Of a stretch of DNA of 64,000 bases, positions 30,169 through 39,686 are shown piece after piece. The DNA is from Rhizobium halophilum (GTDB lineage: Bacteria > Pseudomonadota > Alphaproteobacteria > Rhizobiales > Rhizobiaceae). Made by a program: the position numbers and the translations under genes. The stretch's first letter is position 1; the number at the start of each line of letters is the position of its first letter. The notes under the pieces were generated by a model, which was given only the letters and a program-made list of their open reading frames with translations, was not told the origin of the DNA and made no database searches. The stretch is taken from NCBI RefSeq assembly GCF_021648825.1, contig NZ_JAKJHS010000004.1:208126-272125 (forward strand). Direction: 5' to 3'.

Positions 30169-30251
30169 TCGGAACCGCCTAAGTTTTGCGCAGCGACACG
30201 TTTTGTTAACCCTGTCATCGCATCATCTCCAGATAGTGGGGAGGTGGTGCG

Positions 30252-31694
30252 GTGGCTGCGATTGCTCAGAGTCTCGAAGATGATGTGCTGCCGGAGGTTC
30301 CGGTGGCTGATCCACAGGCGCTTCAGGCGTCCGTCGGAAAGCTTGCCCTCGAAGCCTCCGATCTTGGCCTCCACCTCGTGGACATTGCCGGCACCATCCA
30401 AGACACCGCCGCTCAGTCTTCAGAACATGCGGCCCTGCTTTCCCGCCTCACCCAGGCTGCCGAAGCCATTGCGGACGCAAATGCAGAGGTTGCCCGTTCG
30501 CTCGGCGAAACCGACAAACTGGCTGCCAGTGCCCGGCAGGTTCTCGGCGAACAGTCGCAGCAACTGAACGGCTCCGTCGCCGCCATCGATCACATGGTAA
30601 CGGCTTCCCAGGAAATCGGCGAAGAGACCAAGTCGTTCTCCACCGCGCTCGCTGATGTCGGCCGCCTCGCCGATGCGATTGGGACAATTGCGCGCCAGAC
30701 CAATCTTCTCGCGCTCAATGCCGCGATCGAAGCGGCACGTGCTGGCGATGCAGGCAAAGGTTTTGCCGTGGTCGCGGCGGAAGTGCGTGCTCTGTCGCTG
30801 CAGACGTCGCAAACCACCAGTTCGATCCAGACAACCCTCGAGACGCTTGCAGGCCGCGTTGACCGATTGGTCGCCGCCGGCGAGGGTGCTCGTGTCTCCG
30901 CCGAAGGGGTGAAAAGTACGGCCAAAGACGTCCAGGGCTCCTTCAAGGATGTTGAGGACGTGATGTCGCAGATCCTCGACAGCGCTTCCTCGCTGGCGTC
31001 GACGACTGAAGTGGTCGATCGCCAATGTAGCGAGTTTGCGGGATCGATCGCTACGGCGGCAACGGCGATCTTGAAGTCGAACGAAAAGCTGCAGGACACC
31101 TCTGTCCGCGTGGGAGAGGTGGTTGCGATTTCCGAACGCATCATCCAGGCGACCGCGAGCGCGGGTACCGAAACCCCGGATACGCCCTACATCCGTGCGG
31201 CCATGGCGGTTGCCGCCGAGGTCTCTTCTGCGTTCGAAGCCGGGCTCAGGTCGGGACGCATCGACATGAACGCCCTGTTCGACCGGCAGTATCAGCCAAT
31301 CAAGGGCAGCGATCCGGTGCAGTACATGACCCGCTTCACCGAATTCATGGACACCGTCTTGCCCGCCATCCAGGAGAAGGCTGCGTCGAGCGACGAGCGG
31401 ATCGCTTTCTGCGCCGCCGTTGACGAGAACGGTTACCTGCCCACCCACAATCGCAAGTTCTCGCAGCCCCGGCGCCCCGGCGATGTGGACTGGAATACCG
31501 CAAACTGCCGCAACCGCCGCATCTTCAATGACCGGGTCGGGTTGTCGGCCGGGCGCAACACCGAGCCCTTCCTGCTGCAGACCTATCGGCGTGACATGGG
31601 TGGCGGACAATTCGTGCTGATGAAGGACATCTCCGCCCCGATCACCGTCAACGGCCGCCACTGGGGCGGGTTGAGACTGGCGATCCGCGTCTAG
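30252..31694 (+). CDS. Soluble methyl-accepting chemoreceptor with C-terminal sensor domain
   Basis: A 480-residue cytoplasmic chemoreceptor with no membrane helix. The signalling tip [21 protein letters not shown] with [12 protein letters not shown] stands at about 137-175, unusually near the N-terminus, within a helical region of 1-300. The C-terminal 170 residues form a separate sensor with [28 protein letters not shown] and [26 protein letters not shown], a domain found at the end of several bacterial chemoreceptors and of unknown ligand; one cysteine in it is placed for metal or redox sensing. The start is a GTG behind GGGGAGG. No che genes are nearby, so it must signal to a remote pathway. 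Confidence 0.85.
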   Translation: MAAIAQSLEDDVLPEVPVADPQALQASVGKLALEASDLGLHLVDIAGTIQDTAAQSSEHAALLSRLTQAAEAIADANAEVARSLGETDKLAASARQVLGEQSQQLNGSVAAIDHMVTASQEIGEETKSFSTALADVGRLADAIGTIARQTNLLALNAAIEAARAGDAGKGFAVVAAEVRALSLQTSQTTSSIQTTLETLAGRVDRLVAAGEGARVSAEGVKSTAKDVQGSFKDVEDVMSQILDSASSLASTTEVVDRQCSEFAGSIATAATAILKSNEKLQDTSVRVGEVVAISERIIQATASAGTETPDTPYIRAAMAVAAEVSSAFEAGLRSGRIDMNALFDRQYQPIKGSDPVQYMTRFTEFMDTVLPAIQEKAASSDERIAFCAAVDENGYLPTHNRKFSQPRRPGDVDWNTANCRNRRIFNDRVGLSAGRNTEPFLLQTYRRDMGGGQFVLMKDISAPITVNGRHWGGLRLAIRV

Positions 31695-31770
31695 GATCTT
31701 CAGCCTGCAAGAAGCGGGTTGAAAATGGCTACAGATGGAACGATTCTCCCGAAGAACGGAGGATCACCGC

Positions 31771-32328
31771 ATGACAGTGCACCGCTATCATGTATTCGAG
31801 ACGCCGGCCGGCTTCTGCGCGATTGCCTGGAGCAACGGGGGCGTCAGCCGGTTCCAGCTCCCGACGAAAAGTGCCGAGGCAACGGAGCGCCTCATGTTGC
31901 GCCGCCTGCCTCAGGCGTCCTCCGGCAGCCCGGCGCCCGAAGTCAGCAGGGTCATCGGGGCCGTGTGCCGATACTTCGGCGGCATCCCGATTGAGTTCTC
32001 CGATCTGGCCCTGGATATCGCCGACCAGGACGCGTTCTTCCGCGGGATCTATTCGGCACTTCGCCGGGTGGGCTGGGGCAAGACCACGACCTACGGCGAT
32101 CTGGCGAAGGAGCTTGGCGCAGGTCCGGAAGCGGCGCGACGGGTCGGCCAGGCGATGGCCAACAATCCGGTGCCGCTAATCATCCCCTGCCACCGCGTCT
32201 TGGCTGCCGGCGGCAAGTTTGGCGGCTTCTCGGCCTCCGGCGGCTTGGAGACCAAGATGCGCATGCTGGAACTGGAGGGTGTTCGGCTTGGTCCCACCGA
32301 TCCGGCGCAGCAGGCCTTTGCGTTCTAG
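31771..32328 (+). CDS. ogt: Methylated-DNA-[protein]-cysteine S-methyltransferase
   Basis: A 185-residue DNA repair protein that takes O6-alkyl groups from guanine onto its own cysteine. The active site PCHRV is at about 143-147 (Cys144), preceded by AMANNPVPLI and the recognition helix around TYGDLAKELG and AARRVGQA, and followed by GGFSASGGLETKMRMLELEG. The start at 31771 has GGAGG upstream and gives a normal length. An alternative start 36 bases earlier has no ribosome site. It ends six bases before the convergent small gene. Confidence 0.93.
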   Translation: MTVHRYHVFETPAGFCAIAWSNGGVSRFQLPTKSAEATERLMLRRLPQASSGSPAPEVSRVIGAVCRYFGGIPIEFSDLALDIADQDAFFRGIYSALRRVGWGKTTTYGDLAKELGAGPEAARRVGQAMANNPVPLIIPCHRVLAAGGKFGGFSASGGLETKMRMLELEGVRLGPTDPAQQAFAF

Positions 32329-32334
32329 CGGGTG

Positions 32335-32640
32335 CTAGAGACGGGTAATCGGAAGCGCGCGGATAACGATCACATCCTGATTGAAGCGCGCTTCCAAATC
32401 CTTCCGCATGTTTGCCCACCTTTGGTGGTCGATCTCGTTCACCATGACCTCAGCCGTGACAATGGCATCTCGCTCCACCCCGGCATCGCTCAGCCAAAGG
32501 CCTTCGGCCGGAGCGCTGCGGTGAAAGGTCATCCCGCCGAATGTGCGGGTCAGTTCTTCACGAACGGACGCGAAAAGCTCGGGTGCAAAGGGTGAGCCGG
32601 AGGCGTCGGTGGTCGGCAGCAGGATCTGAACAAGATGCAT
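32335..32640 (-). CDS. Conserved hypothetical protein linked to guaA
   Basis: A 101-residue soluble protein with a ferredoxin-like pattern of strands and helices: HLVQILLP strand, ELFASVREELTRTFGG helix, then VNEIDHQRWANMRKDLEARFNQDVIVIRA. I recall similar unnamed proteins in many proteobacteria but no function. It lies 18 bases downstream of guaA in the same direction, so it is likely co-transcribed with it. The Asp/Glu-rich middle (SDAGVERDAIVTAEV) is the least conserved-looking part. Confidence 0.7.
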   Translation of the reverse strand: MHLVQILLPTTDASGSPFAPELFASVREELTRTFGGMTFHRSAPAEGLWLSDAGVERDAIVTAEVMVNEIDHQRWANMRKDLEARFNQDVIVIRALPITRL

Positions 32641-32658
32641 GATGCCGCCGCTTACCCT

Positions 32659-34236
32659 TTATTCCCACTCGATCGTGCCCGGGGGCTTCGACGTCACATC
32701 ATAGACGACGCGGTTGATGCCGCGCACCTCGTTGATGATGCGGGTGGCGGTGCGGCCGAGGAAGTTCATATCGTAGGGGTAGAAGTCCGCTGTCATGCCG
32801 TCGACCGAGGTGACCGCGCGCAGCGCGCAGACGAAATCGTAGGTGCGGTAGTCTCCCATGACACCGACGGTCTGCACCGGCAGGAGCACGGCAAAGGCTT
32901 GCCAGATGGTGTCGTAGAGGCCGGCCTTGCGGATTTCGTCGAGATAGATGGCATCGGCCTTGCGCAGGATGTCGAGCTTTTCGCGGGTCACTGCGCCGGG
33001 GCAACGGATCGCGAGGCCTGGGCCAGGGAAGGGGTGGCGGCCGATGAAGCTTTCCGGCAGGCCGAGTTCGCGGCCGAGCGCACGCACCTCGTCCTTGAAG
33101 AGCTCCCGCAGCGGTTCGACCAGCTGCATGTTCATGCGCTCGGGCAGGCCGCCGACATTGTGATGGCTCTTGATGGTGACGGAAGGACCGCCGGAGAAGG
33201 AGACGCTTTCGATGACGTCAGGATAGAGCGTACCCTGCGCGAGGAATTTCGGCGCACCCTTGCCGTCTTCGGCGATCTTTGTGGCTTCGGCATCGAAGAC
33301 CTCGATGAACAGGCGGCCGATCGTCTTGCGCTTGATCTCGGGGTCGGTGACGCCGGCCAGTTCGGTGAGGAACAGGTCCGATGCGTCCACGTGGACGAGC
33401 GGGATATTGTAGTTGTCGCGGAACATCCCGACGACCTGCTCACTCTCGCCCTGGCGCATTAGGCCGTGGTCGACATAGATGCAGGTCAGCTGGTCGCCGA
33501 TCGCCTCGTGGATCAGCACGGCCGCGACGGAGGAGTCGACGCCGCCCGACAGGCCGCAGATGACGCGCTCGGGGCCGACCTGCTCCTTGATCTTGCGGAT
33601 CATCTCCGCGCGATAGGCGGCCATCGTCCAGTCTGACTTCAGGCCGACGATCTTGTGCACGAAGTTGGAAAGCAGCTTGGCGCCATCCGGCGTGTGGACC
33701 ACTTCCGGATGGAACATGGTGGTGTAGTAGCGGCGGCTCTCGTCTGCGGCGATGGCAAAGGGTGCGTTCTCCGATGTCGCAATGACTTCGAAGCCCTCGG
33801 GAAGTTTGGTGACCCGGTCGCCGTGGCTCATCCAGACCGGATAGCGTCCGCCGACGTCCCAGAAGCCGTCGAACAGCGGGCTTGCCGCCTTCACTTCCAG
33901 GTCGGCACGGCCGAATTCCGCCGCGTGGCCGCCCTCGACCACGCCGCCAAGCTGGGTGCAGAGCGTCTGCTGGCCGTAGCAGATCCCGAGGATCGGCACG
34001 CCGGAGTCGAAGACCGCTTGCGGCGCCCGCGGGCTGCCTTCAGCCGTGACGGATGCCGGACCGCCGGAAAAGATCACGCCCTTCGGCTGCATCTTCTCAA
34101 ACGCGCCGGCGGCGTTCTGGAACGGGTGGATCTCGCAATAGACACCGGCTTCGCGGATGCGGCGCGCGATCAGCTGCGTCACCTGGCTGCCGAAATCGAT
34201 GATGAGGATGCTGTCGGGATGGGCTATCTGGGTCAT
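32659..34236 (-). CDS. guaA: GMP synthase (glutamine-hydrolysing)
   Basis: The 525-residue enzyme that converts XMP to GMP with glutamine and ATP, the last step of guanine nucleotide synthesis. The N-terminal class I amidotransferase domain has [10 protein letters not shown] (nucleophile Cys about 84) and [10 protein letters not shown]; the ATP-pyrophosphatase domain has the P-loop [15 protein letters not shown] (about 228-242); the C-terminal dimer domain ends with PPGTIEWE, the usual C-terminus. The gene is complete and of normal length. Confidence 0.98.
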   Translation of the reverse strand: MTQIAHPDSILIIDFGSQVTQLIARRIREAGVYCEIHPFQNAAGAFEKMQPKGVIFSGGPASVTAEGSPRAPQAVFDSGVPILGICYGQQTLCTQLGGVVEGGHAAEFGRADLEVKAASPLFDGFWDVGGRYPVWMSHGDRVTKLPEGFEVIATSENAPFAIAADESRRYYTTMFHPEVVHTPDGAKLLSNFVHKIVGLKSDWTMAAYRAEMIRKIKEQVGPERVICGLSGGVDSSVAAVLIHEAIGDQLTCIYVDHGLMRQGESEQVVGMFRDNYNIPLVHVDASDLFLTELAGVTDPEIKRKTIGRLFIEVFDAEATKIAEDGKGAPKFLAQGTLYPDVIESVSFSGGPSVTIKSHHNVGGLPERMNMQLVEPLRELFKDEVRALGRELGLPESFIGRHPFPGPGLAIRCPGAVTREKLDILRKADAIYLDEIRKAGLYDTIWQAFAVLLPVQTVGVMGDYRTYDFVCALRAVTSVDGMTADFYPYDMNFLGRTATRIINEVRGINRVVYDVTSKPPGTIEWE

Positions 34237-34276
34237 ATCGAGCCTTTAGTGAAAACTCGGGCCTTGTGCAACTGCG

Positions 34277-34915
34277 TCAAAGGGCCAATTCCCCGCTTTC
34301 CAGCGCAGTGAGAAGCTCATCGACGCAATGCGCGAGCTTCTGGTCGATGACGTGCAGGTATTCCGTCCAGCTGCCGACATGCTTCAGCTCTTCCTTGCCG
34401 TCGGAGATGCCGCGCAGTCCGATGAGCGGTAGGCGGAACAACTGGCAGCTGCGGAGCACGGCGAAGGTTTCCATGTCCACCATGTCTGCCTCGATCAGAT
34501 CGTAAGCGGCGCCGGAGACGATGTTGGCGCCGGTCGACAGCGAGGCCGCCGGTACCTCCGGGATACGATGGCGCAGGGTGATGACCGCCGGGTGATCGAG
34601 GAACGGCGTGCGGCCCTTTTCGAAACCGAGCGGCGAGGCGTCCATGTCCCGGTAGGCGACGGACGATACCTGATAGACCTCCGTCTGCTCAAGGCTGCGC
34701 GAGCCGGCGGATCCGAGAGAGACGACAAGATCCGGCAGCGACGCGTCCGCTTCCAGTCTCGTCAGCGCATACGTGAGGACGACGGCTGCTTCGACTGGGC
34801 CGACGCCCGTCATCAGGGGAACGATCCGCCGGCGCAGGTGCGCGCCATATTCGGCATCGACAGCCATGACGAAGAGGATCGATCTGCCACCTGCCTGCTT
34901 CAGTTCGAATGTCAT
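34277..34915 (-). CDS. mtnN: 5'-methylthioadenosine/S-adenosylhomocysteine nucleosidase
   Basis: A 212-residue nucleosidase that splits MTA and SAH to adenine and the thio-ribose part, recycling SAM by-products and feeding methionine salvage. Family markers are VSLGSAGSRSLEQTEVYQV (phosphorylase-like strand), ADMVDMETFAVLRSC with the catalytic Glu, and RGISDGKEELKHVGSW with the catalytic Asp. It overlaps the upstream thioesterase gene by four bases and leaves about 40 bases before guaA, so the three may share a promoter. Confidence 0.88.
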   Translation of the reverse strand: MTFELKQAGGRSILFVMAVDAEYGAHLRRRIVPLMTGVGPVEAAVVLTYALTRLEADASLPDLVVSLGSAGSRSLEQTEVYQVSSVAYRDMDASPLGFEKGRTPFLDHPAVITLRHRIPEVPAASLSTGANIVSGAAYDLIEADMVDMETFAVLRSCQLFRLPLIGLRGISDGKEELKHVGSWTEYLHVIDQKLAHCVDELLTALESGELAL

Positions 34916-35355
34916 CCGACGATGTCCTCCCGACCTCGGATGACCATCATCGTACTGGTCATCGAAGCGATCAGCTTGGCTGGGCCGTCCGAGATGGCAT
35001 AGGCGCGCCCATCGGCGACGATGATGGTGGAGCCAGGCTTGGTGATCTCGCCGCGAAAAAGGAAGCGCTCGCCGCGTCCGGGCGACATCAGGTTGACCTT
35101 GAATTCTATCGTCAGAAGCGAGACGTCAGGATTGACCTTGGCATAGGCGGCATAGGTGCAGGCGGTTTCCGAGGCTGCCGAGATAATGCCGGCATGGAGA
35201 AGCCCGTGCTGCTGCGTCAGCTTCGGATCGAACGGTACCTCGATCTCCACCATGGCCGGCTCGATGCGGGTGAGCTCAGCCCCGATCATCGCCATCGTGC
35301 CCTGCCGGCCGAAGCTTTGCCGGATCCGCTCACCAAAGTCGCTGTCATCAGTCAT
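34912..35355 (-). CDS. PaaI-type hotdog-fold thioesterase
   Basis: A 147-residue cytoplasmic thioesterase. The active-site strand and helix are QHGLLHAGIISAASETACTYAAY (about 49-71), with the conserved acid in the helix, followed by EFKVNLMSPG, the typical strand of the PaaI group. Such enzymes hydrolyse acyl-CoA esters. Its end overlaps the start of the nucleosidase gene (ATGA), so translation is coupled. The start at 35355 lacks a strong ribosome site but fits the family length. Confidence 0.85.
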   Translation of the reverse strand: MTDDSDFGERIRQSFGRQGTMAMIGAELTRIEPAMVEIEVPFDPKLTQQHGLLHAGIISAASETACTYAAYAKVNPDVSLLTIEFKVNLMSPGRGERFLFRGEITKPGSTIIVADGRAYAISDGPAKLIASMTSTMMVIRGREDIVG

Positions 35356-35422
35356 CTCGGTACCCGTGTTCGCGGGTGCGAAACTGGCACGTGTGCCGCC
35401 CTTCGGCAACTGCCTGCGGCGG

Positions 35423-35875
35423 TCAGTTCAGCAAGACGATCGACAGGTTGAGTAGCGTGGCGAAGCCGACCCAGGCGAGATAGGGCAGAAACAGCCATGC
35501 GCTGACACGGTCCGGGCTCCAACTCATCCTGATGAAGAGGATGATCGCGACAAGCAGCGGCACGATGACGATGAGGCCGAGGATGGAGCTCTCGGCGCCG
35601 AAGAAGGCGGGAGACCAGAGGAAGTTGAGAGCCATCTGTGCAAACCAGACCTGCATGCGGCCCGAGGCTGGAGCGGCAAGCCAGGTTTTGGCCCCGGCAA
35701 TGGCAATCAGCACGTAGAGTGTCGTCCAGACTGGGCCGAAGAGCCAAGGCGGCGGCTGGAAGAACGGTTTCTCCAGTGTCTGGTACCACTCGCCCGGCAT
35801 GTTGCTGATGCCGCTTAGCGCCCCGAATCCGACGACGAGGACGATGAAGAGGATATAGGTGAGAGTGCGTTTCAT
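35423..35875 (-). CDS. tspO: TspO/MBR family membrane protein
   Basis: A 150-residue five-helix membrane protein that binds tetrapyrroles and cholesterol-like ligands. Markers are GALSGISNMPGEWYQTLEKP, the conserved loop PPPWLFGPVWTTLYVLIAI, then QMALNFLWSPAFF and a last helix with YLAWVGFATLLNL. In rhizobia TspO is a modulator of porphyrin-linked gene control and nutrient response. The ATG at 35875 is preferred over a TTG three codons upstream. It lies between the thioesterase group and the iron operon. Confidence 0.95.
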   Translation of the reverse strand: MKRTLTYILFIVLVVGFGALSGISNMPGEWYQTLEKPFFQPPPWLFGPVWTTLYVLIAIAGAKTWLAAPASGRMQVWFAQMALNFLWSPAFFGAESSILGLIVIVPLLVAIILFIRMSWSPDRVSAWLFLPYLAWVGFATLLNLSIVLLN

Positions 35876-35915
35876 GTCGTTCAATCTAGCGCAGGCGCGC
35901 CCACCTTCCAGCCTG

Positions 35916-37001
35916 CTATGCCAGGCGGATGATGTGCTGGTCCCAAGCGACGTCGCTCAGGGTGTCGTTGAAGCGTCCCCGGTAGGAGGAGACGGCGATG
36001 CCTTCCGCAGCCGGAGCCACCCCGGCGGCATCCGTGATCCGCTCCTCGCGCAGGACCTCTCCGGTCCTGGCATCGAGCGTCACGGCTGAGCCGCCCTTGG
36101 GAGAGGTGAGGCCGACGATCCCTTCGCGGCGGTTGACGGCGATCGCGCCGACATAGTTTGCCAGCCCCTCCGTCACCCGCTCCGGCAAGGTCACGAGCGA
36201 GATATCATCGCCGCGCCTCAGATAACCGACCAGCGGCGGAGAGGCATTCCGCGCGCCTTCCCATTGGCCCGCAAACCACACCTGCTCATCGTCGCCGACG
36301 GCAAGGTGCCGGGTGGAAAGCTGCCGCAACGTTGAAGGCAGAGTGTGCTTCTGGATCAGGCGCCCATCTCTGGCATCGAGAAGCACAAGCGACGGCTCCA
36401 TGCGGTCGGTGTTAAGCTTGGTGCGGCCGAAGTCCGGATGGGTCTCGATGCCGCCATTGGCAACGACGAGCATCGCTCCGTCGTCGGAGACGGTCATGTC
36501 GTGCGTGCCGATCCCATGCGCGTCGAACTCGCCGATCCGGGTGAAGCGGTCGCTGGCATGGTAGAGGCCGATCATGCCGCGATTGCCCTCGAAGTCGTTT
36601 TCGCTGGCATAGAGAAAGCGACCTTCTGGCGAAAAGGCGCCATGGCCGTAGAAGTGCCGGCCTTCCGGTGCCGCGATCATAATGGGTTCAGCGGTTCGGT
36701 CGGCACGGAAGATCATCGCAAACGTACCGGGGCGACGGGCAAAGGCGACGACATGGCCGGAGGAGGGACAAAGCGCCATGCCATGGGCGCGGGCGGGTAG
36801 GGCGACCCGGTCGACGATCTCGCCGCGCTCGGAGACGGTCGCGATGCCGAACGAGCCATCTGCGCCGCGAAAGCCGGACGCATAGACGGCATCCGTCTGC
36901 TCGAGAGCCCGCAGTGATTGCGGCGAGAGTGCCGCCGCAAAGGTGATGCCGGCGGCCTTCATGAAGCTGCGGCGGTCGATCAATCCGCTCCGCCAGGTCA
37001 T
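35916..37001 (-). CDS. DUF1513 beta-propeller protein with twin-arginine signal
   Basis: A 361-residue exported protein. The N-terminus has IDRRSFMKAAGITFAAAL, a twin-arginine signal. The mature part is a string of beta-propeller-like repeats with patterns such as FRGADGSFGIATV, GHGAFSPEGRFLYASEND and THDMTVSDDGAMLVVANGG, and matches DUF1513. Members occur with imelysins and di-haem oxidoreductases in iron-related envelope operons. It is the last gene of this operon, two bases after the imelysin stop. No catalytic role is known. Confidence 0.88.
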   Translation of the reverse strand: MTWRSGLIDRRSFMKAAGITFAAALSPQSLRALEQTDAVYASGFRGADGSFGIATVSERGEIVDRVALPARAHGMALCPSSGHVVAFARRPGTFAMIFRADRTAEPIMIAAPEGRHFYGHGAFSPEGRFLYASENDFEGNRGMIGLYHASDRFTRIGEFDAHGIGTHDMTVSDDGAMLVVANGGIETHPDFGRTKLNTDRMEPSLVLLDARDGRLIQKHTLPSTLRQLSTRHLAVGDDEQVWFAGQWEGARNASPPLVGYLRRGDDISLVTLPERVTEGLANYVGAIAVNRREGIVGLTSPKGGSAVTLDARTGEVLREERITDAAGVAPAAEGIAVSSYRGRFNDTLSDVAWDQHIIRLA

Positions 37002-37003
37002 GA

Positions 37004-38110
37004 TCAGTCTCCGTCGGAAAAGGAGAAGCCGGAGGTTAGCCCAATCGCGCCTCCGTAGTGGTCGTTGAGCCGGGTGATCAGGTCACGCCCGTTGAGGAGC
37101 AGGAAGTCGAGCTTCTGGCGCTGCCCTTCGTCAGCTACCGCCGCCTCGATGTCACTGTCCAACTCTGCGCTGACGCGCAGCATAGACTTCAACACGAAGT
37201 CGGCGGACGCCACGATGGAGCTCTGGTCCTCCGGCAAGAGCGTGACCATGTCTGACACGTGAAGAAGATCCCGCAGGCCCTGCAGGTTGCCTTCCACCAT
37301 TGTCCAGGTGTTTCCCGAGCGCCAGAAGATCGCCTGCTTTGGAAAGGCAACACTGTCTTCGCCCTTGTAGAAGGTCTCGATCTGCTGGTCGCGCACCATC
37401 TCGGCGCCATGGACGAGGATGCCGAGCAGCGCCGTCAGTGCTTCCTGTTGAGTGCGAAACAGCGGGTTGTCCGGTCCAGGCTCCTTCCAGTCCTGCTGGA
37501 TGCCTTCCGGGTCTTCCCACAGCCGCTCCAGTTCCGCAGCGACCTGCTCGATATTGTGGGCAACGGCGCGACCATAGTGGCAGCGGAAGGTGGCAGGCGC
37601 CTCGGCCATTTCTTCCGAGCCGGTTCCCGCGAGGACGAACTCCAAGGCACCGAAGCCCTGGATTGCGACGCTCTTTCCGGACAGCCCGCCGGGTGCAGTC
37701 ACGCTTTCGTCCGGCTTCGCCAGCAGTCCTTGCACCTGCTTCAGCCCGGTGCTCTTGCGGTCGGGATAGAACAGGATCCGTTCGAAGCGGTTTTCTTCGA
37801 TTGCCGGTCCGGTGCGGACGATCTCGATCTTCGCCCAGGCCTTGGCCGCCGCCGCGAAGGCTTCTCGTGCTTCCGCAAGTGCCGCGTCGGACGGTTTTTC
37901 GCAGAGGGCATCCATCTCCTGCGCCAGGGCGCCGGCGCTTGCGTGGACATCCCGGTAGCCAGGCCGGATGAAGTCGTCGACGGCCTTGACGATCACGCTG
38001 TGGATCTCGGCATCCTCCGGCGTTTCCGGCAGCAGCGTCTCTTCCTGCGCATAGGCTGTAGCGGATGTCAGGATGGCGGCAAGGCTCGCACTGATCAGGA
38101 TTTTCAGCAT
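37004..38110 (-). CDS. Imelysin (M75-like) periplasmic protein
   Basis: A 368-residue secreted protein with a signal peptide cleaved near AYAQE. It is the short imelysin type: four-helix-bundle repeats, with the alpha-helical ALEFVLAGTGSEE (about 155-167) where the longer imelysins have a GxHxxE motif, and RTQQEALTALLGILVHGAEMVRDQQIE later on. Its ATG overlaps the stop of the di-haem gene (TAATG). Imelysins bind iron or haem at the outer face and are iron-repressed or iron-induced in different bacteria. It may deliver iron with the other imelysin. Confidence 0.85.
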   Translation of the reverse strand: MLKILISASLAAILTSATAYAQEETLLPETPEDAEIHSVIVKAVDDFIRPGYRDVHASAGALAQEMDALCEKPSDAALAEAREAFAAAAKAWAKIEIVRTGPAIEENRFERILFYPDRKSTGLKQVQGLLAKPDESVTAPGGLSGKSVAIQGFGALEFVLAGTGSEEMAEAPATFRCHYGRAVAHNIEQVAAELERLWEDPEGIQQDWKEPGPDNPLFRTQQEALTALLGILVHGAEMVRDQQIETFYKGEDSVAFPKQAIFWRSGNTWTMVEGNLQGLRDLLHVSDMVTLLPEDQSSIVASADFVLKSMLRVSAELDSDIEAAVADEGQRQKLDFLLLNGRDLITRLNDHYGGAIGLTSGFSFSDGD

Positions 38111-39648
38111 TACAGCGACTCCAGGAATGCGATGAGGGCGGTGCGGTCGTCCCGATCGAGCGAGGCGAAGGCGTCGCGCGCCGCCTGAGCCTCGCCCCCG
38201 TGCCAGAGGATGGCTTCGGTGAGATTGCGGGCGCGGCCGTCGTGCAGGAAGAAGGTGTGCTCGTTGACGGTTTCGGTGAGGCCGATGCCCCAGAGCGGCT
38301 GCGTTCGCCATTCCCGGCCGTCCGCCACGCCAACCCGCTGGCCATCCGCCAGTCCTTCGCCCATGTCGTGCAGCAGGAAATCGGAATAGGGCCAGATCAG
38401 CTGGAAGGCATGCGCTTTGTTTTCCGCATCGCGACGCGTGACGAATTTCGGCGTGTGGCAGGAGACGCAGCCCGACTGGTAGAATAGCTCCTTGCCCTTC
38501 AGCACCTTGACGTCGCCGGGATCGCGGCGGGCAGGCACCGCAAGGTTCTCCGAATAGAAGGTTACGAGTTCGAGCACCGGGTCGGGCGCTTCCGTTTCGC
38601 CGAGGCGCTCCTGCACGCCTGTCGGGCGGTCGAGGCAGCCCTGCTGGCTGCTCGTGCAGTCGCCCTGGTCGAAGGGTGCATCCGGATTGGATATGCCCAT
38701 GTCGCCGACGAAGGCCGATGCCGACTGGTCGCGGACGGTGGCATTTTCAGCCTTGTAGCCGAAGCGCCCGAGTTTCAGTTCTCGGGTGCGGTGATCCCGC
38801 ACGAGCGAAGCCTTGCCGGAGATCCCATCGCCGTCGGCATCGTGGGGATCGGCCTTCGCCAGGATGTCCGCTTCATGGATTGCCTGGATCATGCCCATGC
38901 CGATCATCGGGGGAGCTACCCGCGGCGACAGCGTGACGTCCGGCTCCAGCGCACCATAGTTCAAGCCTTCGACGGAATAGGTCGGCTTGCGCAGCGACAC
39001 GATTTCACCGTCGCCGAGGGTGACCGGCACCTCTTTATAGGCGATCTTCATCGTGCCTTCCGACGCGAGGCCCGGAACGGCCAGTTCCTGGAGCTGCTTG
39101 CCATAGGTAACGTCGGGGAAGTTCAGCGCCTCGTGGCGGGCGAGAATCTCCTGCTCCTTCGCATCCCGCGCATCGCGTGCCAGCCGCAGGAACATGGAGG
39201 TGTTGTCAGCCATGCCTTCGGGCGGATGGCCGCGCCCGTCCTTCAGGTGGCAGCTCTGGCAGGCGCGGGCATTGAACAGTGGGCCGAGCCCGTCAGAGGC
39301 CTGTGTCGAGGAGGGCGACGAGACCCAAAGCTTGCGGAACAGCGCATTGCCGAGCTTGAAGGTCTCTTCTTCCGCGAAGGTGATGTTGGCGGAGAAATGC
39401 GAGAAGGCGTCCCCGTTGACGATCGCCTTCGAGGTTGCCGCCCCGCCCTGCATCGTCTCGAAATTTTCGGCCTTGGAGAAGTCCTGCGTCGGTCGCGTGA
39501 CACCGAGGACCCGCTTCTTGTCCTTCGGCGAAAGGTCAGTCCGTTCGGTAGGGAAGTTCGGGCTCTCGCCGATCGCCATCAGCGGAGTCAGAAGGAGAGC
39601 GCCCGAAAGAATCGGCAGGAAAAAGATGGTGTGCTTGGGCGCTCTCAT
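38110..39648 (-). CDS. Di-haem oxidoreductase (DUF1111, MauG/peroxidase-like)
   Basis: A 512-residue exported cytochrome with a signal peptide in the first 27 residues or so. Two haem c sites are visible, CQSCH (about 133) and CVSCH (about 397). The C-terminal part has LLHDMGEGLADGQ and EWRTQPLWGIGLTETVNEHTFFLHDGRARNLTEAILWHGGEA, typical of the DUF1111 family once called thiol oxidoreductase. It probably carries out a redox step on iron, thiols or peroxide in the periplasm. It lies between two imelysin genes and overlaps the second by one base. Confidence 0.92.
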   Translation of the reverse strand: MRAPKHTIFFLPILSGALLLTPLMAIGESPNFPTERTDLSPKDKKRVLGVTRPTQDFSKAENFETMQGGAATSKAIVNGDAFSHFSANITFAEEETFKLGNALFRKLWVSSPSSTQASDGLGPLFNARACQSCHLKDGRGHPPEGMADNTSMFLRLARDARDAKEQEILARHEALNFPDVTYGKQLQELAVPGLASEGTMKIAYKEVPVTLGDGEIVSLRKPTYSVEGLNYGALEPDVTLSPRVAPPMIGMGMIQAIHEADILAKADPHDADGDGISGKASLVRDHRTRELKLGRFGYKAENATVRDQSASAFVGDMGISNPDAPFDQGDCTSSQQGCLDRPTGVQERLGETEAPDPVLELVTFYSENLAVPARRDPGDVKVLKGKELFYQSGCVSCHTPKFVTRRDAENKAHAFQLIWPYSDFLLHDMGEGLADGQRVGVADGREWRTQPLWGIGLTETVNEHTFFLHDGRARNLTEAILWHGGEAQAARDAFASLDRDDRTALIAFLESL

Positions 39649-39686
39649 GGATGTCGAGCCGCAGTGGTCTGCGGCTCCCTCGGGTC

